NCBI RefSeq assembly: GCF_900095305.1 | Contig: NZ_FMDO01000055.1 | Location: 1-64,000 of the forward strand | Source: Proteiniborus sp. DW1 | GTDB taxonomy: Bacteria; Bacillota; Clostridia; Tissierellales; Proteiniboraceae | Length of the DNA: 64,000 nt | Reading direction: 5' to 3' | In this document: piece after piece, positions 1 to 10,706 of the stretch | Position numbering within the stretch: the stretch's first letter is position 1 | Layout: every line of letters begins with the position of its first letter | The notes under the pieces: generated by a model | What the model saw: the letters and a program-made list of their open reading frames with translations, nothing else | Database searches by the model: none | What the model was told of the DNA's origin: nothing | Translations under genes and position numbers: made by a program

Positions 1-199
1 AAATCTGCTTGTCAATAGTTTTTTAAGTTTTTTTGTTTTTATTTTTTCTTGTCGTTTGGTGACGACTTATTTACTATAACACATATTAAAGTATTAGTCA
101 ACATGTTTTTTTGCTTCTTATTTTTTATACTTTCTTGAGTTAGATTTTAATCTTAACACAATATTTGTATTGTGTCAACTAGGAATTTCATAATGAAAA

Positions 200-313
200 G
201 TTTCTATCGAAATATTATAAACTAAGAAAACCTATATTAAAACTCATTAACTAAAGTTTCTCTTATTTTTATATAATAGCCTGAAAGTAGAACTTTCATG
301 CTCGTTATAAAAA
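200..313. repeat. Dispersed repeat R1, copy a
   Basis: About 110 bp of non-coding sequence that recurs, diverged, at 27,152-27,261 and 49,520-49,628. Shared blocks are ATCGAA, ATAAACTA, GAAA and CTCATTAACT in the first half, then an inverted pair (AAAGTTTCT and AGAACTTTC here) and a terminal TTATAAAAAA. The right end runs straight into the T-tract of the lysS terminator. No ORF is present. Bases 1-199 upstream of it are very AT-rich and show nothing I can name. Confidence 0.75.
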
Positions 314-353
314 ACAAACACATATGATGTATCTGCAATATCATATGTGTTTG
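308..353 (-). terminator. Rho-independent terminator of lysS
   Basis: An inverted repeat CAAACACATATGAT / ATCATATGTGTTTG with a short loop lies 55 bp beyond the lysS stop. On the minus strand it is followed by a run of six T. It would end the greA-lysS transcript. Confidence 0.85.
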
Positions 354-407
354 AATATCCATAATTATATTGTTTCATTGTTAGTATGATAGTGACTAAA
401 AATACTC

Positions 408-2400
<1,993 letters not shown>

Positions 2401-2539
2401 TTCCCTCTCTCCTTTATAAAAGATTAGTAATATAAAAAACCTTTAAATTAATACGTATATTGTATAAGTTATATATTTATTTCAATGAATTATTCTACAA
2501 ACCGCCATATAACGTATTTCGATCCATGCTAAACAAGAA

Positions 2540-2562
2540 GCACCGTAAGTTTCTTACAGTGC
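2540..2562 (-). terminator. Probable terminator after the 2,633-3,568 gene
   Basis: A hairpin with GTAAG/CTTAC and GCAC/GTGC arms and a three-base loop lies 70 bp past the stop codon. On the minus strand it is followed by TTCTTGTTT, so the T-tract is weak. Confidence 0.5.
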
Positions 2563-2632
2563 CTACCCTTTATTTATGATGACTATTATAATTTAGTAAT
2601 CATTCATTGTCAAGAGTATATAGTACATATAT

Positions 2633-3568
2633 TTACTTTAATAGAAACACAGAACTATTTCGGCTTTTACCATAATAAGTATCTACTAGTTCCTTAATAC
2701 TATAGTCCTTATTATTGACCCTTATAGCTACTGGATTAATATTATCTTGTGTTTTTATTCCTTCATATATATAGGAAGGAATTTTATTGTCAAAAGAAAA
2801 AACTTCAGGATTACTTTTTAATATTCCATTATTGGCAAATAATAAATCTGTAATTATTATTAAATCCTTCCTGTTATTATTTACTTTTTTAAGTACTCTT
2901 CCTATACTAATATCTATTATAATTGCACCTCTCTTAATATTATAGGTATCCAAACTCACATCTGAAGTCATGTTTATAATTATATCAAAATTCTGAACTG
3001 TTCTATCTAATTTTCCCATGGTTTGAAGTGAGAGCCCTGTTTCACTTAAAACTTCTTTTTCTAGCTTTTCAACGAAAGTCATATCCCTGCTCATAATAGT
3101 CAAAAACCTCAAATATCTTGCCATATTTACTGTTAACTTTTTAGTTAACACTGTATTATCACTAATTATTATTATTTCTTTTTCATTCAATTGTCTTTTT
3201 CTTAATCTGCACATTTCTCTTAGTAAATATGGAATATGGTCTACAATCTCACTTCTGCCATTTAGAACCTTTAGTCCACAATTGTCTTCTATATCCTTTA
3301 TATCTTCCTGTGAAAGTGTATGAATTTTTTCTGTTATCAAGCTTTTTGTGTTTTCTGTTTTTATTGTATTAATTGAGTTAATAAGCTGTGATATATAGTC
3401 TGACTTTGATAGATTTTTATATGTTACAAATATTCCAGCTGCACTTCCACAAGTTATACCTTTTTCTTTTACAAAATTGCATACTATTCTAGGCTTTATT
3501 CTCTTATGAAAGGCTAAAAAAATCTTATCAGATATGTGTTTTAGCATTCCTTTTTTTAAATAGTTCAT
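2633..3568 (-). CDS. Uncharacterised protein, possible Rossmann-like domain
   Basis: A 311-residue soluble protein with no signal peptide or membrane segment. I do not recognise a named family. The middle and C-terminal parts look like a degenerate dinucleotide-fold enzyme: a hydrophobic strand IIIISD (about residue 133), then DIIINMTSD (about 196), IIIDISIGRV (about 214) and IIITDLLF. This resembles the tail of shikimate-dehydrogenase-like proteins, where DIIINATS and VIDLVY occur in the same order. The classical GxGxxG nucleotide loop is not visible, so activity is doubtful. It begins 31 bp after the quinate-dehydrogenase-like gene and is probably co-transcribed, which suggests a partnership. 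Confidence 0.6.
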   Translation of the reverse strand: MNYLKKGMLKHISDKIFLAFHKRIKPRIVCNFVKEKGITCGSAAGIFVTYKNLSKSDYISQLINSINTIKTENTKSLITEKIHTLSQEDIKDIEDNCGLKVLNGRSEIVDHIPYLLREMCRLRKRQLNEKEIIIISDNTVLTKKLTVNMARYLRFLTIMSRDMTFVEKLEKEVLSETGLSLQTMGKLDRTVQNFDIIINMTSDVSLDTYNIKRGAIIIDISIGRVLKKVNNNRKDLIIITDLLFANNGILKSNPEVFSFDNKIPSYIYEGIKTQDNINPVAIRVNNKDYSIKELVDTYYGKSRNSSVFLLK

Positions 3569-3599
3569 GTAAGCATCTGGCTCTAAAACATATATAAAA

Positions 3600-4565
3600 T
3601 TACCCTGACACCCTCCTATCCCCTTTCAATATTGAATTATTCAAAATATTATTTCTCCCCTTAAGATATTCTATTCTAGGTCTAAATCCTAGTTTGTCTA
3701 ACATTTGGTCAAAATCCTTGCTTCCCATGTTTTCAGGATTTCTTCCAGATAGAGCTACTATCACTGCTTCCATTACATTTGTACCAAAAGATCTTCCATT
3801 TAGCTCAGGTGTGGTAGTAACTAAAAGCTCAACTCCTCTTTTTGATAATTCTTCAATATCGCTAGGTGTAATGGTGTTTGTAATTATTATTTTCCCTTCC
3901 ATAGTATCTGGCATGTGTTTTTTTATATATAGATAATCTCCAGCTATAACATCGGCCTCGTGGAAAAATTTGTTAAACTTGTTGTTAGAATCATCAGTCT
4001 CTTGACTTTTTCCAGTAGGATATAGCATGTCAAATGGTAACTTTAGTAGCATTGGAGCAGCAACCCTTGCGATATTGTATAAGGTATTATATGACTTTAT
4101 CCTTAAAGGTATTCCTAAGGCAAATATTATATCTCCGTATGTGATAATGCTGCCATGTTCTTCAAAAGCTGCTGCCATACCATATCTATCTAGTGCAGAT
4201 GTAATCAGAACCTTTTTATTTTTTAAGTTTACAATATGTTCATCATTTATGAGTCTTATTATTCTTCTTTCTAGTGTGTCTTTCAAAAAAGTTCCATCTA
4301 AAACTGGTGTTATTGTCGCAGCTTGTTTTAGTGGAATTGAGTCCTTTATTATGTATCTTTTATCTTTACACCTTAAATAAATATCTATCCCACCTAGTCC
4401 AAATGCATCTACTTTACCATCCAGCTCTTTAATAAGCTGTATTGCTTTCTTCTTATCCCCGTCTGTTCCTATCCTTTCAATAATTATATCCTCTCCTAGC
4501 ATACTAGTCTCTACTCTGTGATTCCTTTTAGAAGAACCTATACTAATACTAACTACTCTTTTCAT
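3600..4565 (-). CDS. Quinate 5-dehydrogenase-like family protein (function unproven)
   Basis: This 321-residue protein belongs to a Firmicute family often labelled quinate 5-dehydrogenase, with no biochemistry that I know of. Visible blocks are VSISIGSSKRNH at the N terminus, VDAFGLGGIDIYL (about 52), KKVLITSALDRYGMAAAFEEHG (about 115-136), which looks like a Rossmann beta-alpha-beta, and TTTPELNGRSFGTNVMEA (about 252-270). No membrane segments occur. An ATG with GGGGAGAT upstream starts it 17 bp after the dusB stop. It is followed by another uncertain Rossmann-like gene. The name should be read as a family label only. Confidence 0.7.
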   Translation of the reverse strand: MKRVVSISIGSSKRNHRVETSMLGEDIIIERIGTDGDKKKAIQLIKELDGKVDAFGLGGIDIYLRCKDKRYIIKDSIPLKQAATITPVLDGTFLKDTLERRIIRLINDEHIVNLKNKKVLITSALDRYGMAAAFEEHGSIITYGDIIFALGIPLRIKSYNTLYNIARVAAPMLLKLPFDMLYPTGKSQETDDSNNKFNKFFHEADVIAGDYLYIKKHMPDTMEGKIIITNTITPSDIEELSKRGVELLVTTTPELNGRSFGTNVMEAVIVALSGRNPENMGSKDFDQMLDKLGFRPRIEYLKGRNNILNNSILKGDRRVSG

Positions 4566-4582
4566 CCCAATATCTCCCCTTA

Positions 4583-5560
4583 TCAGTTTTCATTTATTAA
4601 TTCTCTATATTTTATAAGCTCGTTCTCCATCTGTTCTCTATCTGTTATTGAATTTATTTTATTTTTCACCTCTGATGAATCCCTCATACCCTTAATATAC
4701 CACGCAATATGCTTTCTCATCTCTTTAACTCCTATTCTTTCTCCTCTCAGATTGCATAATGCTCTTAAGTGCTTTAGACACATATCTATTCGTTCCGTTT
4801 GCGAAGGCAAGGGAAGGTTAATTCCTTCTTCTAATAAAGCCACTGTTCTCTTAAATATCCAAGGGTTTCCTCTACTCCCCCTTCCTATCATTATGGCATC
4901 ACAGTTTGTCTCTTCAATCATTCTAAGCCCATCTTCAGGCGAACAAATATCCCCATTTCCTATAATGGGTATTGTAATAGCTTCTTTTACTTTTTTTATT
5001 ATACTCCAATCAGCCTTACCAGAATAAAACTGTTCTCTAGTTCTACCATGGATTGCTATTGCACTGGCTCCGTTGTCTTCTATAATTTTAGCTACCTCAA
5101 CTGCATTTATATTTGAATCATCCCATCCAGCTCTAATTTTTACTGTAACTGGCTTAATAGACACTGATGTAATACCTTTTACAATTTCTCCAATTTTCTT
5201 AGGCTCTTTCATAAGTGCGCTTCCATCTCCGTTTTTAACTATTTTAGGAGTTGGACACCCCATATTGATGTCAATAATATCTATATCATCTCTTTTGTTT
5301 AAATAATCATATGTAACACTTTTCATAACTTCTACATCAGACCCGAATATCTGTACTACTGAAGGCCTTTCTCTTTCATCTATTATCATAAGTTCTTCTG
5401 TTTTTTTATCTTTATAATAAAGCCCCTTTGCACTTACCATTTCACTATATGTAAGCCCTGCTCCCATCTCCTTGCATATAACTCTATAAACCACATCTGA
5501 AACTCCTGCCATAGGAGCTAAAAATACTCTGCCTTTTATTTCTATACTGCCTATCTTCAT
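4583..5560 (-). CDS. dusB: tRNA-dihydrouridine synthase (DusB type)
   Basis: A flavin enzyme that reduces specific uridines in tRNA to dihydrouridine with NADPH. The TIM barrel opens with VFLAPMAGVSDVVYR (FMN site), then NMGCPTPKIVKNGDGSALM, which contains the family's catalytic-cysteine motif NxGCP, then IHGRTREQFYSG and IGNGDI, and ends with a helical tRNA-binding domain. I place the start at the ATG at 5,560, because AAGGAG lies nine bases before it. An in-frame GTG 24 bases further out has no ribosome site. DusB (yacF) precedes lysS in Bacillus too, so the place is conserved. Confidence 0.95.
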   Translation of the reverse strand: MKIGSIEIKGRVFLAPMAGVSDVVYRVICKEMGAGLTYSEMVSAKGLYYKDKKTEELMIIDERERPSVVQIFGSDVEVMKSVTYDYLNKRDDIDIIDINMGCPTPKIVKNGDGSALMKEPKKIGEIVKGITSVSIKPVTVKIRAGWDDSNINAVEVAKIIEDNGASAIAIHGRTREQFYSGKADWSIIKKVKEAITIPIIGNGDICSPEDGLRMIEETNCDAIMIGRGSRGNPWIFKRTVALLEEGINLPLPSQTERIDMCLKHLRALCNLRGERIGVKEMRKHIAWYIKGMRDSSEVKNKINSITDREQMENELIKYRELINEN

Positions 5561-5755
5561 TTGTTCACTCTCCTTAACAAGCACAGAATTAATAAATTCT
5601 ACATGTCTTTTATTTGATTTTTACTCCTATAGTATAACCCAAATAATACCTTGATTCTCAATATTCAGTCTCATAATAAAAACTTATTTCTCATTGTATT
5701 TGATCTATGCTGAAATTAACAAAATTTTTGCTTTAGTGGTACTGATATTACCGAC

Positions 5756-5787
5756 AAAAAACAAGTAGCCAAGGCTACTTGTTTTTT
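5756..5787 (-). terminator. Terminator overlapping the coaX stop codon
   Basis: A ten-base-pair perfect stem ACAAGTAGCC / GGCTACTTGT with a two-base loop is flanked by A- and T-runs on both sides. It should therefore stop transcription in either direction. The last three coaX codons form one arm. Confidence 0.88.
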
Positions 5788-6542
5788 TCGTATATTATTC
5801 TTAATCCTTCTAGAGTAAGTAACTTGTCTATTTTAGTTATGGTTTCTGACTCGCTCGCAATTAAGCTTGATAGTCCTCCCGTTGCTATTACTTCCTTTAC
5901 TTCTCCATCCATTTCTGACTTCATTCTCTTGACTATATAATCTACTAATCCTACATAGCCATATGTTATTCCAGACTGCAAGCTATTTACTGTGTTTTTA
6001 TTAATTATTTTTTCTGGTTTTGCTATCTCTATTTTAGGAAGTTTTGCAGTTTTTTGAAACAATGCTTCACTTGATATTATTATGCCAGGAGCTATAGTGC
6101 CTCCTTCGTACTCTCCGTCCTTGGATATGGCGCAAAAGGTTGTAGCTGTCCCGAAGTCAACTATAATCAACGGACCACCATATTTTTCATATGCTGCAAC
6201 TGCATTTACTATTCTATCTGCTCCCACTTCTCTAGGATTATCATATTTAATATTTATACCAGTTTTTATTCCAGGCCCTACTATTAAAGCTTCTTTATTT
6301 AGGTACTTTATACTCATAGCTTGTAGTGTGTGCATTAGATTAGGGACAACAGATGATATTATGACCCCCTCCACATCGTCTATATTTAGCTCATTATATC
6401 TAAATAACTGGTCTAAAATAATCCCATATTCATCTGAAGTCTTATCCTTATCAGTTGAAATTCTCCAGTCTTTAAGCAACCTTTCGCCTTGAAAGACTCC
6501 AAGCACTGCATTTGTATTTCCTACGTCACATACTAAAATCAT
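5775..6542 (-). CDS. coaX: Type III pantothenate kinase
   Basis: Catalyses the first step of coenzyme A synthesis, ATP-dependent phosphorylation of pantothenate. The 255-residue protein has the ASKHA-fold signatures of Coa[14 protein letters not shown] (phosphate 1 loop, residues 5-17), [20 protein letters not shown] (about 102-121) and [10 protein letters not shown] (about 127-136), with the ADR and DFGTATT blocks diagnostic. It follows an ECF transporter substrate-binding subunit by 43 bp, which fits vitamin uptake and activation in one unit. coaX sits after ftsH in Bacillus. Here a methylmalonyl-CoA operon, birA and the ECF gene have come between. Confidence 0.96.
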   Translation of the reverse strand: MILVCDVGNTNAVLGVFQGERLLKDWRISTDKDKTSDEYGIILDQLFRYNELNIDDVEGVIISSVVPNLMHTLQAMSIKYLNKEALIVGPGIKTGINIKYDNPREVGADRIVNAVAAYEKYGGPLIIVDFGTATTFCAISKDGEYEGGTIAPGIIISSEALFQKTAKLPKIEIAKPEKIINKNTVNSLQSGITYGYVGLVDYIVKRMKSEMDGEVKEVIATGGLSSLIASESETITKIDKLLTLEGLRIIYEKNK

Positions 6543-6585
6543 TTCAACACCTACTTTGTAGTATATAGTTCATAATCTATATAAA

Positions 6586-7365
6586 TTATTTTAGTTTAGA
6601 TTGTTTTCTCATTCCTAGTATTACACTTGTAACTATTATGACAGCAATTATAATTTCAGGTATTCCGTTAGCTATACCTATTCCCATAATTACTTTTCCT
6701 ACTGAGTCAGGATCTCCTCCAAGCTTTTCCACAAACCATCTACCATATAATAGGTAAATCATTCCTAGAACACCTACAGTATTGGTTAGGGTTCCCATTA
6801 TAGTGCCTATCATTATATCTAAAGCATTATGATTAAGTTTTTTATAGGACAGCCACCCAATGAATAAAGTGAAAAGCACTAAAGCTCCACTAAACACCAA
6901 GCTTCCTGTACCTATACCTCCTGATGAGTATGCTCCAATATTTTTTACAAATGCAAGGGATAGATAAGATAATATTCCTATCCAAATACTGATTAAGATA
7001 ATTGTGGAAGTTTTTTTATTCATTTTTTTAACAGCTACAAATGTGTAATAAGACACCAATCCTATAAGCACCCTTGGTAATATAGATACTAATGGATTGT
7101 AAAATACAGGGGATATGATTGTTGGTGTAGTAATAGCTCTTATTAAGCTAAAAATACCAAATATTAGTCCAACAAGCATACCTACTATGGGACCTTCTAC
7201 TATAGCCCCTATAATAACTGGTATATGCATTATAGTTGCACTTGTAGGTCCTACTGGAATAAACCCTATGGGGGTCATCCCTAGCACTGCTGAGATAGCA
7301 CCAAGCACCCCAACAATAGTCATCTTTCTGACATTAAAAGATGATTTTGCATAAACATTTGACAT
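6586..7365 (-). CDS. ECF transporter S component, probably for pantothenate
   Basis: A 259-residue integral membrane protein with about six or more hydrophobic helices. The N-terminal block KMTIVGVLGAISAVLGMTPIG and the following GPTSATIMHIPVIIGAI match the substrate-binding subunits of energy-coupling factor vitamin transporters. It would work with the shared EcfA/EcfA'/EcfT module, which is not in the window. Substrate is inferred only from position: coaX lies 43 bp downstream, which favours pantothenate (PanT-like). birA on the other side leaves biotin as an alternative, although the sequence lacks obvious BioY features. A GGGAGGCGAT ribosome site precedes the ATG. Confidence 0.85.
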   Translation of the reverse strand: MSNVYAKSSFNVRKMTIVGVLGAISAVLGMTPIGFIPVGPTSATIMHIPVIIGAIVEGPIVGMLVGLIFGIFSLIRAITTPTIISPVFYNPLVSILPRVLIGLVSYYTFVAVKKMNKKTSTIILISIWIGILSYLSLAFVKNIGAYSSGGIGTGSLVFSGALVLFTLFIGWLSYKKLNHNALDIMIGTIMGTLTNTVGVLGMIYLLYGRWFVEKLGGDPDSVGKVIMGIGIANGIPEIIIAVIIVTSVILGMRKQSKLK

Positions 7366-7429
7366 AAAATCGCCTCCCGCTCTAGTTCCTTAAAGGATAC
7401 CAGTCGAATTAATATATTTTTATTTACAG

Positions 7430-7465
7430 TAATATAGTCCAATTCCATTGGATATTGGCTATATT
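7430..7465. other. Imperfect inverted repeat in the birA-ECF gap
   Basis: AATATAG and CTATATT arms enclose a second small pair CAAT/ATTG. It lies between the birA stop and the start of the transporter gene. There is no T-tract, so it could be a leader hairpin or chance in AT-rich sequence. I see no known riboswitch pattern. Confidence 0.35.
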
Positions 7466-7525
7466 ACAATTTAATTTTAACAACTTTTGTATATATACGC
7501 AATATTATATCAGTTTTTTCATATT

Positions 7526-8512
7526 TTAAATATATCCATATAATCCTCTAACTGATACTTCTCCTGAAATAATTTTAGATATACTACCACTCTTATCTTG
7601 AACTATTAACTCTCCCTCTGCATTAATGTCTATTGCCTTAGCCTCTTTTTCTTCTCCCTTTATAATTATTCTAACATCCTTTCCTAGGATAGCAGAGTTT
7701 TCTTTACAGATTCTAATTGCTTCCTCTATACTTCTATCTTCAACCAGTTTATTATACAAGTCTTCAAAATTATTTAATATAAGACCAACTAGTTTTTTTC
7801 TGTCAACATCTTGACCAACTTCTACCTTTAATGAAGTAGCTTTATCTCTTATCTCTTCTGGGAATTCGCCTATATTGGTATTAGCATTGATCCCAATACC
7901 TACTACTAGATGATTTAACCTATTTAGTTCACCACTCATTTCAGTCAATATACCACAGACTTTTTTGCCATTAATAACTATATCATTAGGCCACTTTATC
8001 TGGGGGCTTACTCCTATTTGCTTCATTGCCTTCCATATAGCAGCAGCTGTCACCTGTGTAATCTTCACCGCATCCTGTGGATCTATTTGAGGTTTAAGGA
8101 TAATAGACATCCATATACCCTTTTTATTAGGAGAAACCCAACTTCTTCCAAGCCTACCACGACCTTTAGTCTGTTCCTCAGCTATAACCACCACTCCATC
8201 TGTTCCATCATTAATCGCTAGTTCCTTAGCCTTTACATTAGTAGAATCTATTGAATCAAAATAGAAAATCTCTTTACCGATATAGTGAGTATACAAATAC
8301 TCAGATACCTCTTCATAATTAAGAATATCTGGTGTGGAAATAAGCATATACCCTTTTCTAGATACTGATTTTATTTCATATCCTTCTTCTTTTAATGCAT
8401 TGATATATTTCCAAATAGCAGTTCTGCTTACTTCTAATTGTTCACTTATCTCTTGTCCAGAGACGAACTCATCTTTATGCTTTTTTAATAGTTTTAGTAC
8501 CTTTTCTTTCAA
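7526..8512 (-). CDS. birA: Biotin-protein ligase / biotin operon repressor
   Basis: The 328-residue bifunctional protein has an N-terminal winged helix-turn-helix (residues 1-65, including SGQEISEQLEVSRTAIWKYINALKEEG), a central catalytic domain with the biotinyl-AMP loop GRGRLGRSW (about 115-123), KWPNDI and GIGINAN, and an SH3-like C-terminal domain. It attaches biotin to acceptor lysines. The obvious client here is the biotin carrier of methylmalonyl-CoA decarboxylase, encoded just upstream in the same direction but behind a terminator. The HTH means it may also repress biotin genes, none of which are in view. Confidence 0.96.
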   Translation of the reverse strand: MKEKVLKLLKKHKDEFVSGQEISEQLEVSRTAIWKYINALKEEGYEIKSVSRKGYMLISTPDILNYEEVSEYLYTHYIGKEIFYFDSIDSTNVKAKELAINDGTDGVVVIAEEQTKGRGRLGRSWVSPNKKGIWMSIILKPQIDPQDAVKITQVTAAAIWKAMKQIGVSPQIKWPNDIVINGKKVCGILTEMSGELNRLNHLVVGIGINANTNIGEFPEEIRDKATSLKVEVGQDVDRKKLVGLILNNFEDLYNKLVEDRSIEEAIRICKENSAILGKDVRIIIKGEEKEAKAIDINAEGELIVQDKSGSISKIISGEVSVRGLYGYI

Positions 8513-8589
8513 CTCAGAACCTCCTTCCTTAGTTATGGTATTTTCTATATTTTATAATAAATAATCTTATAATAAAACTGCTAGCTACT

Positions 8590-8626
8590 CAAAAAATAAT
8601 TTAGGACGCCCATTGGGCGCCCCTAA
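8590..8626 (-). terminator. Terminator of the methylmalonyl-CoA operon
   Basis: A GC-rich stem GGCGCCC / GGGCGTCC, extended by TTAGG/CCTAA pairs, is followed on the minus strand by AAATTATTTTTTG. It lies four bases past the mmdB stop and separates the operon from birA. A near-twin is used after the peroxiredoxin gene at 57.2 kb. Confidence 0.9.
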
Positions 8627-8629
8627 ACA

Positions 8630-9811
8630 TTAGCCTCCAAAGAACATTAATAGTGCTCCTGCTGCTACTGCTGATCCTATAACTCCCGCTACGTTTGGAC
8701 CCATTGCATGCATTAGTAGGAAGTTTGATGGATTTTCTTCTTGTCCAACTTTCTGTGCCACTCTTGCTGCCATAGGTACTGCTGATACTCCTGCTGCTCC
8801 TATTAGTGGGTTAACCTTGCCTCCTGATAATTTATACATTATCTTACCAAATACTACACCTGTTGCTGTTCCAATTGAGAATGCTATAAGCCCTAGTGCT
8901 ATTATTTTTAATGTTCCTAAGTTCCAGAACGCTTCTGCTGTTGCTGTAGCTCCTACTGTTACTCCTAGAAATATTACTACTATATTCATCAGCTCATTTT
9001 GTGCTGTTTTTGAAAGTCTATCAACAACTCCACATTCTCTTAAAAGATTCCCTAACATTAAGAAACCTATTAAAGGTGCTGCTGATGGAAGAATCAGTAT
9101 AACTAGTATCGTTACTACTATAGGGAATAATATTCTCTCTGTTTTGGAAACTGGTCTTAATTGTTCCATCTTCACAGCTCTTTCCTTCTTAGTAGTCAAA
9201 GCTCTCATTATTGGTGGCTGTATAATTGGAACTAATGCCATATACGAATAAGCTGCTACAGCTATTGGCCCAAGTAAATGATCTGCTAATTGACTTGTAA
9301 GAAATAGTGCTGTTGGTCCATCTGCTCCACCTATAATTCCAATGGATGCTGCTTCTGGCCCTGTAAAACCTAACATTGTTGCCCCAACAAATGTAAAAAA
9401 TATTCCAAACTGCGCTGCAGCTCCTAATAATATACTTCTAGGATTTGCAATCAATGGTCCAAAGTCTGTCATTGCTCCTACTCCTAAAAATATTAGAGGA
9501 GGGTATATCCCTAGTTTAACTCCTTGGTATAAATAGTATAATAATCCTCCTAGCTGTTTAGTTTGCGAAACTAATTCACCTGTATTAGGATCCCTCACTA
9601 TCTCTACAATAGGCTCTGCATTAAGTCCACCTAATGGCAAGTTTGCTAATAACATTCCAAATGCTATTGGTACTAATAGCAATGGCTCAAAGCCTTTTTT
9701 GATTGCTAGGTAAAGTAATACTAGTGATATTCCAATCATTATCAAATGACCCGATGTCAGACTTGCAAAGCCTGTGCTTTCCCAGAAACCTTTTATTATA
9801 TCTAAAAACAT
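8630..9811 (-). CDS. mmdB: Methylmalonyl-CoA decarboxylase, membrane Na+ pump (beta) subunit
   Basis: This 393-residue polytopic protein is the beta subunit of the biotin-dependent Na+-translocating decarboxylases. It removes CO2 from carboxybiotin and exports Na+. The most conserved part is GFTGPEAASIGIIGGADGPT (about 149-168), whose Asp in GGADGPT is the known functional residue of the family, followed by SYMALVPIIQPPIMRALTT. A later block, LIGAAGVSAVPMAARVAQ, is also typical. It is the last gene of the operon, 33 bp after the biotin carrier. Family alternatives are the oxaloacetate or glutaconyl-CoA beta subunits. The mutase and epimerase genes upstream decide for methylmalonyl-CoA. Confidence 0.95.
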   Translation of the reverse strand: MFLDIIKGFWESTGFASLTSGHLIMIGISLVLLYLAIKKGFEPLLLVPIAFGMLLANLPLGGLNAEPIVEIVRDPNTGELVSQTKQLGGLLYYLYQGVKLGIYPPLIFLGVGAMTDFGPLIANPRSILLGAAAQFGIFFTFVGATMLGFTGPEAASIGIIGGADGPTALFLTSQLADHLLGPIAVAAYSYMALVPIIQPPIMRALTTKKERAVKMEQLRPVSKTERILFPIVVTILVILILPSAAPLIGFLMLGNLLRECGVVDRLSKTAQNELMNIVVIFLGVTVGATATAEAFWNLGTLKIIALGLIAFSIGTATGVVFGKIMYKLSGGKVNPLIGAAGVSAVPMAARVAQKVGQEENPSNFLLMHAMGPNVAGVIGSAVAAGALLMFFGG

Positions 9812-9844
9812 CTAGAAAACCTCTCTTTCGGACTAGTTTTATCC

Positions 9845-10261
9845 CTATTCAAGCGAAACTAATGGATCTCCTAAATTAACTGATGACCCCTTAGATGTGT
9901 TTATTGCTGTTACCTTACCATCTCTAGGTGACATTATTTCGTTTTCCATTTTCATTGCTTCTAATATTAACAATACTTGTCCCTTCTTAACTGTATCTCC
10001 TTGATTTACTTTTATATCTAATATAGTTCCTGGCATTGGTGCTTCTACTACTTCTGCTCCTTGTGGTACTGCTTGAGCTGGTTTAGCTTCTACTTTTGGT
10101 GTTGCTGCTGGAACCGCTGGAGCTGGTGTTGGTGCAGCTTTAGGCTGTGCCTGTTGTACAACAGGTGTAGGATTAGATATAGCTGGTTGTGTTGAACCTT
10201 CTACTTCTTCTACCTCAACTTCATAGCTTTTTCCGTTCACATTTACTATAAATTTTTTCAT
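9845..10261 (-). CDS. mmdC: Biotin carrier (gamma) subunit of methylmalonyl-CoA decarboxylase
   Basis: A 138-residue biotinyl-lipoyl domain protein. The acceptor site is EAMKMEN (Lys about residue 105) within the usual C-terminal barrel, beginning APMPGTILDIKVNQGD. A central Pro/Ala-rich stretch (about residues 30-65, repeated PAP, AAP and PAA) acts as the flexible swinging arm found in these carriers. It shuttles CO2 from the MmdA carboxyltransferase to MmdB. BirA, encoded 1.3 kb downstream, is the expected biotinylating enzyme. Confidence 0.95.
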   Translation of the reverse strand: MKKFIVNVNGKSYEVEVEEVEGSTQPAISNPTPVVQQAQPKAAPTPAPAVPAATPKVEAKPAQAVPQGAEVVEAPMPGTILDIKVNQGDTVKKGQVLLILEAMKMENEIMSPRDGKVTAINTSKGSSVNLGDPLVSLE

Positions 10262-10309
10262 TATAATGCCTCCTTAATATCCTTTTTTGATATTTTGTTT
10301 TGTATATAA

Positions 10310-10693
10310 TTATTTATTTATCATTTCCTGTCTTGATGCACTACTCCATACTGGTGTAGTTTGTGGTACTCTTACTATGTTTCTAACCACTATGCTACTT
10401 GCTGGCTTTGATAGCATAGCTGCTATACTTGCTGTTATTACTGCAACTAGCTCTAATTCATCTTGCTGACTAGGTGTATTCTCTGCAACATGACTGACTG
10501 CTTGTTTATTTGCTTCAGCTATTATGTCTTTAGGTTTTCCTGCATTCTCGGTATTTTTTCCTTGTCTATGTGAAAGTAGCCTAAAACCATCTATTGTAAA
10601 CGATAATATAATTAAAACAGCAAATACTAATAGCATACTAAATAATGTAATTATCAGTGAGTCGCCTATCGTGATATTATCTCCAAAAAACAT
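10310..10693 (-). CDS. mmdD: OadG-type (delta) subunit of methylmalonyl-CoA decarboxylase
   Basis: A 127-residue protein with one N-terminal transmembrane helix (about residues 11-32, SLIITLFSMLLVFAVLIILSF), a charged linker, and a C-terminal block AVITASIAAMLSKPASSIVVRNIVRV that is the family hallmark. OadG/MmdD subunits tie the soluble carboxyltransferase to the membrane pump. It lies between mmdA and mmdC with short gaps, matching the mmdA-D-C-B order of Veillonella and Propionigenium. Confidence 0.92.
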   Translation of the reverse strand: MFFGDNITIGDSLIITLFSMLLVFAVLIILSFTIDGFRLLSHRQGKNTENAGKPKDIIAEANKQAVSHVAENTPSQQDELELVAVITASIAAMLSKPASSIVVRNIVRVPQTTPVWSSASRQEMINK

Positions 10694-10706
10694 TTAATTC
10701 ACCTCT

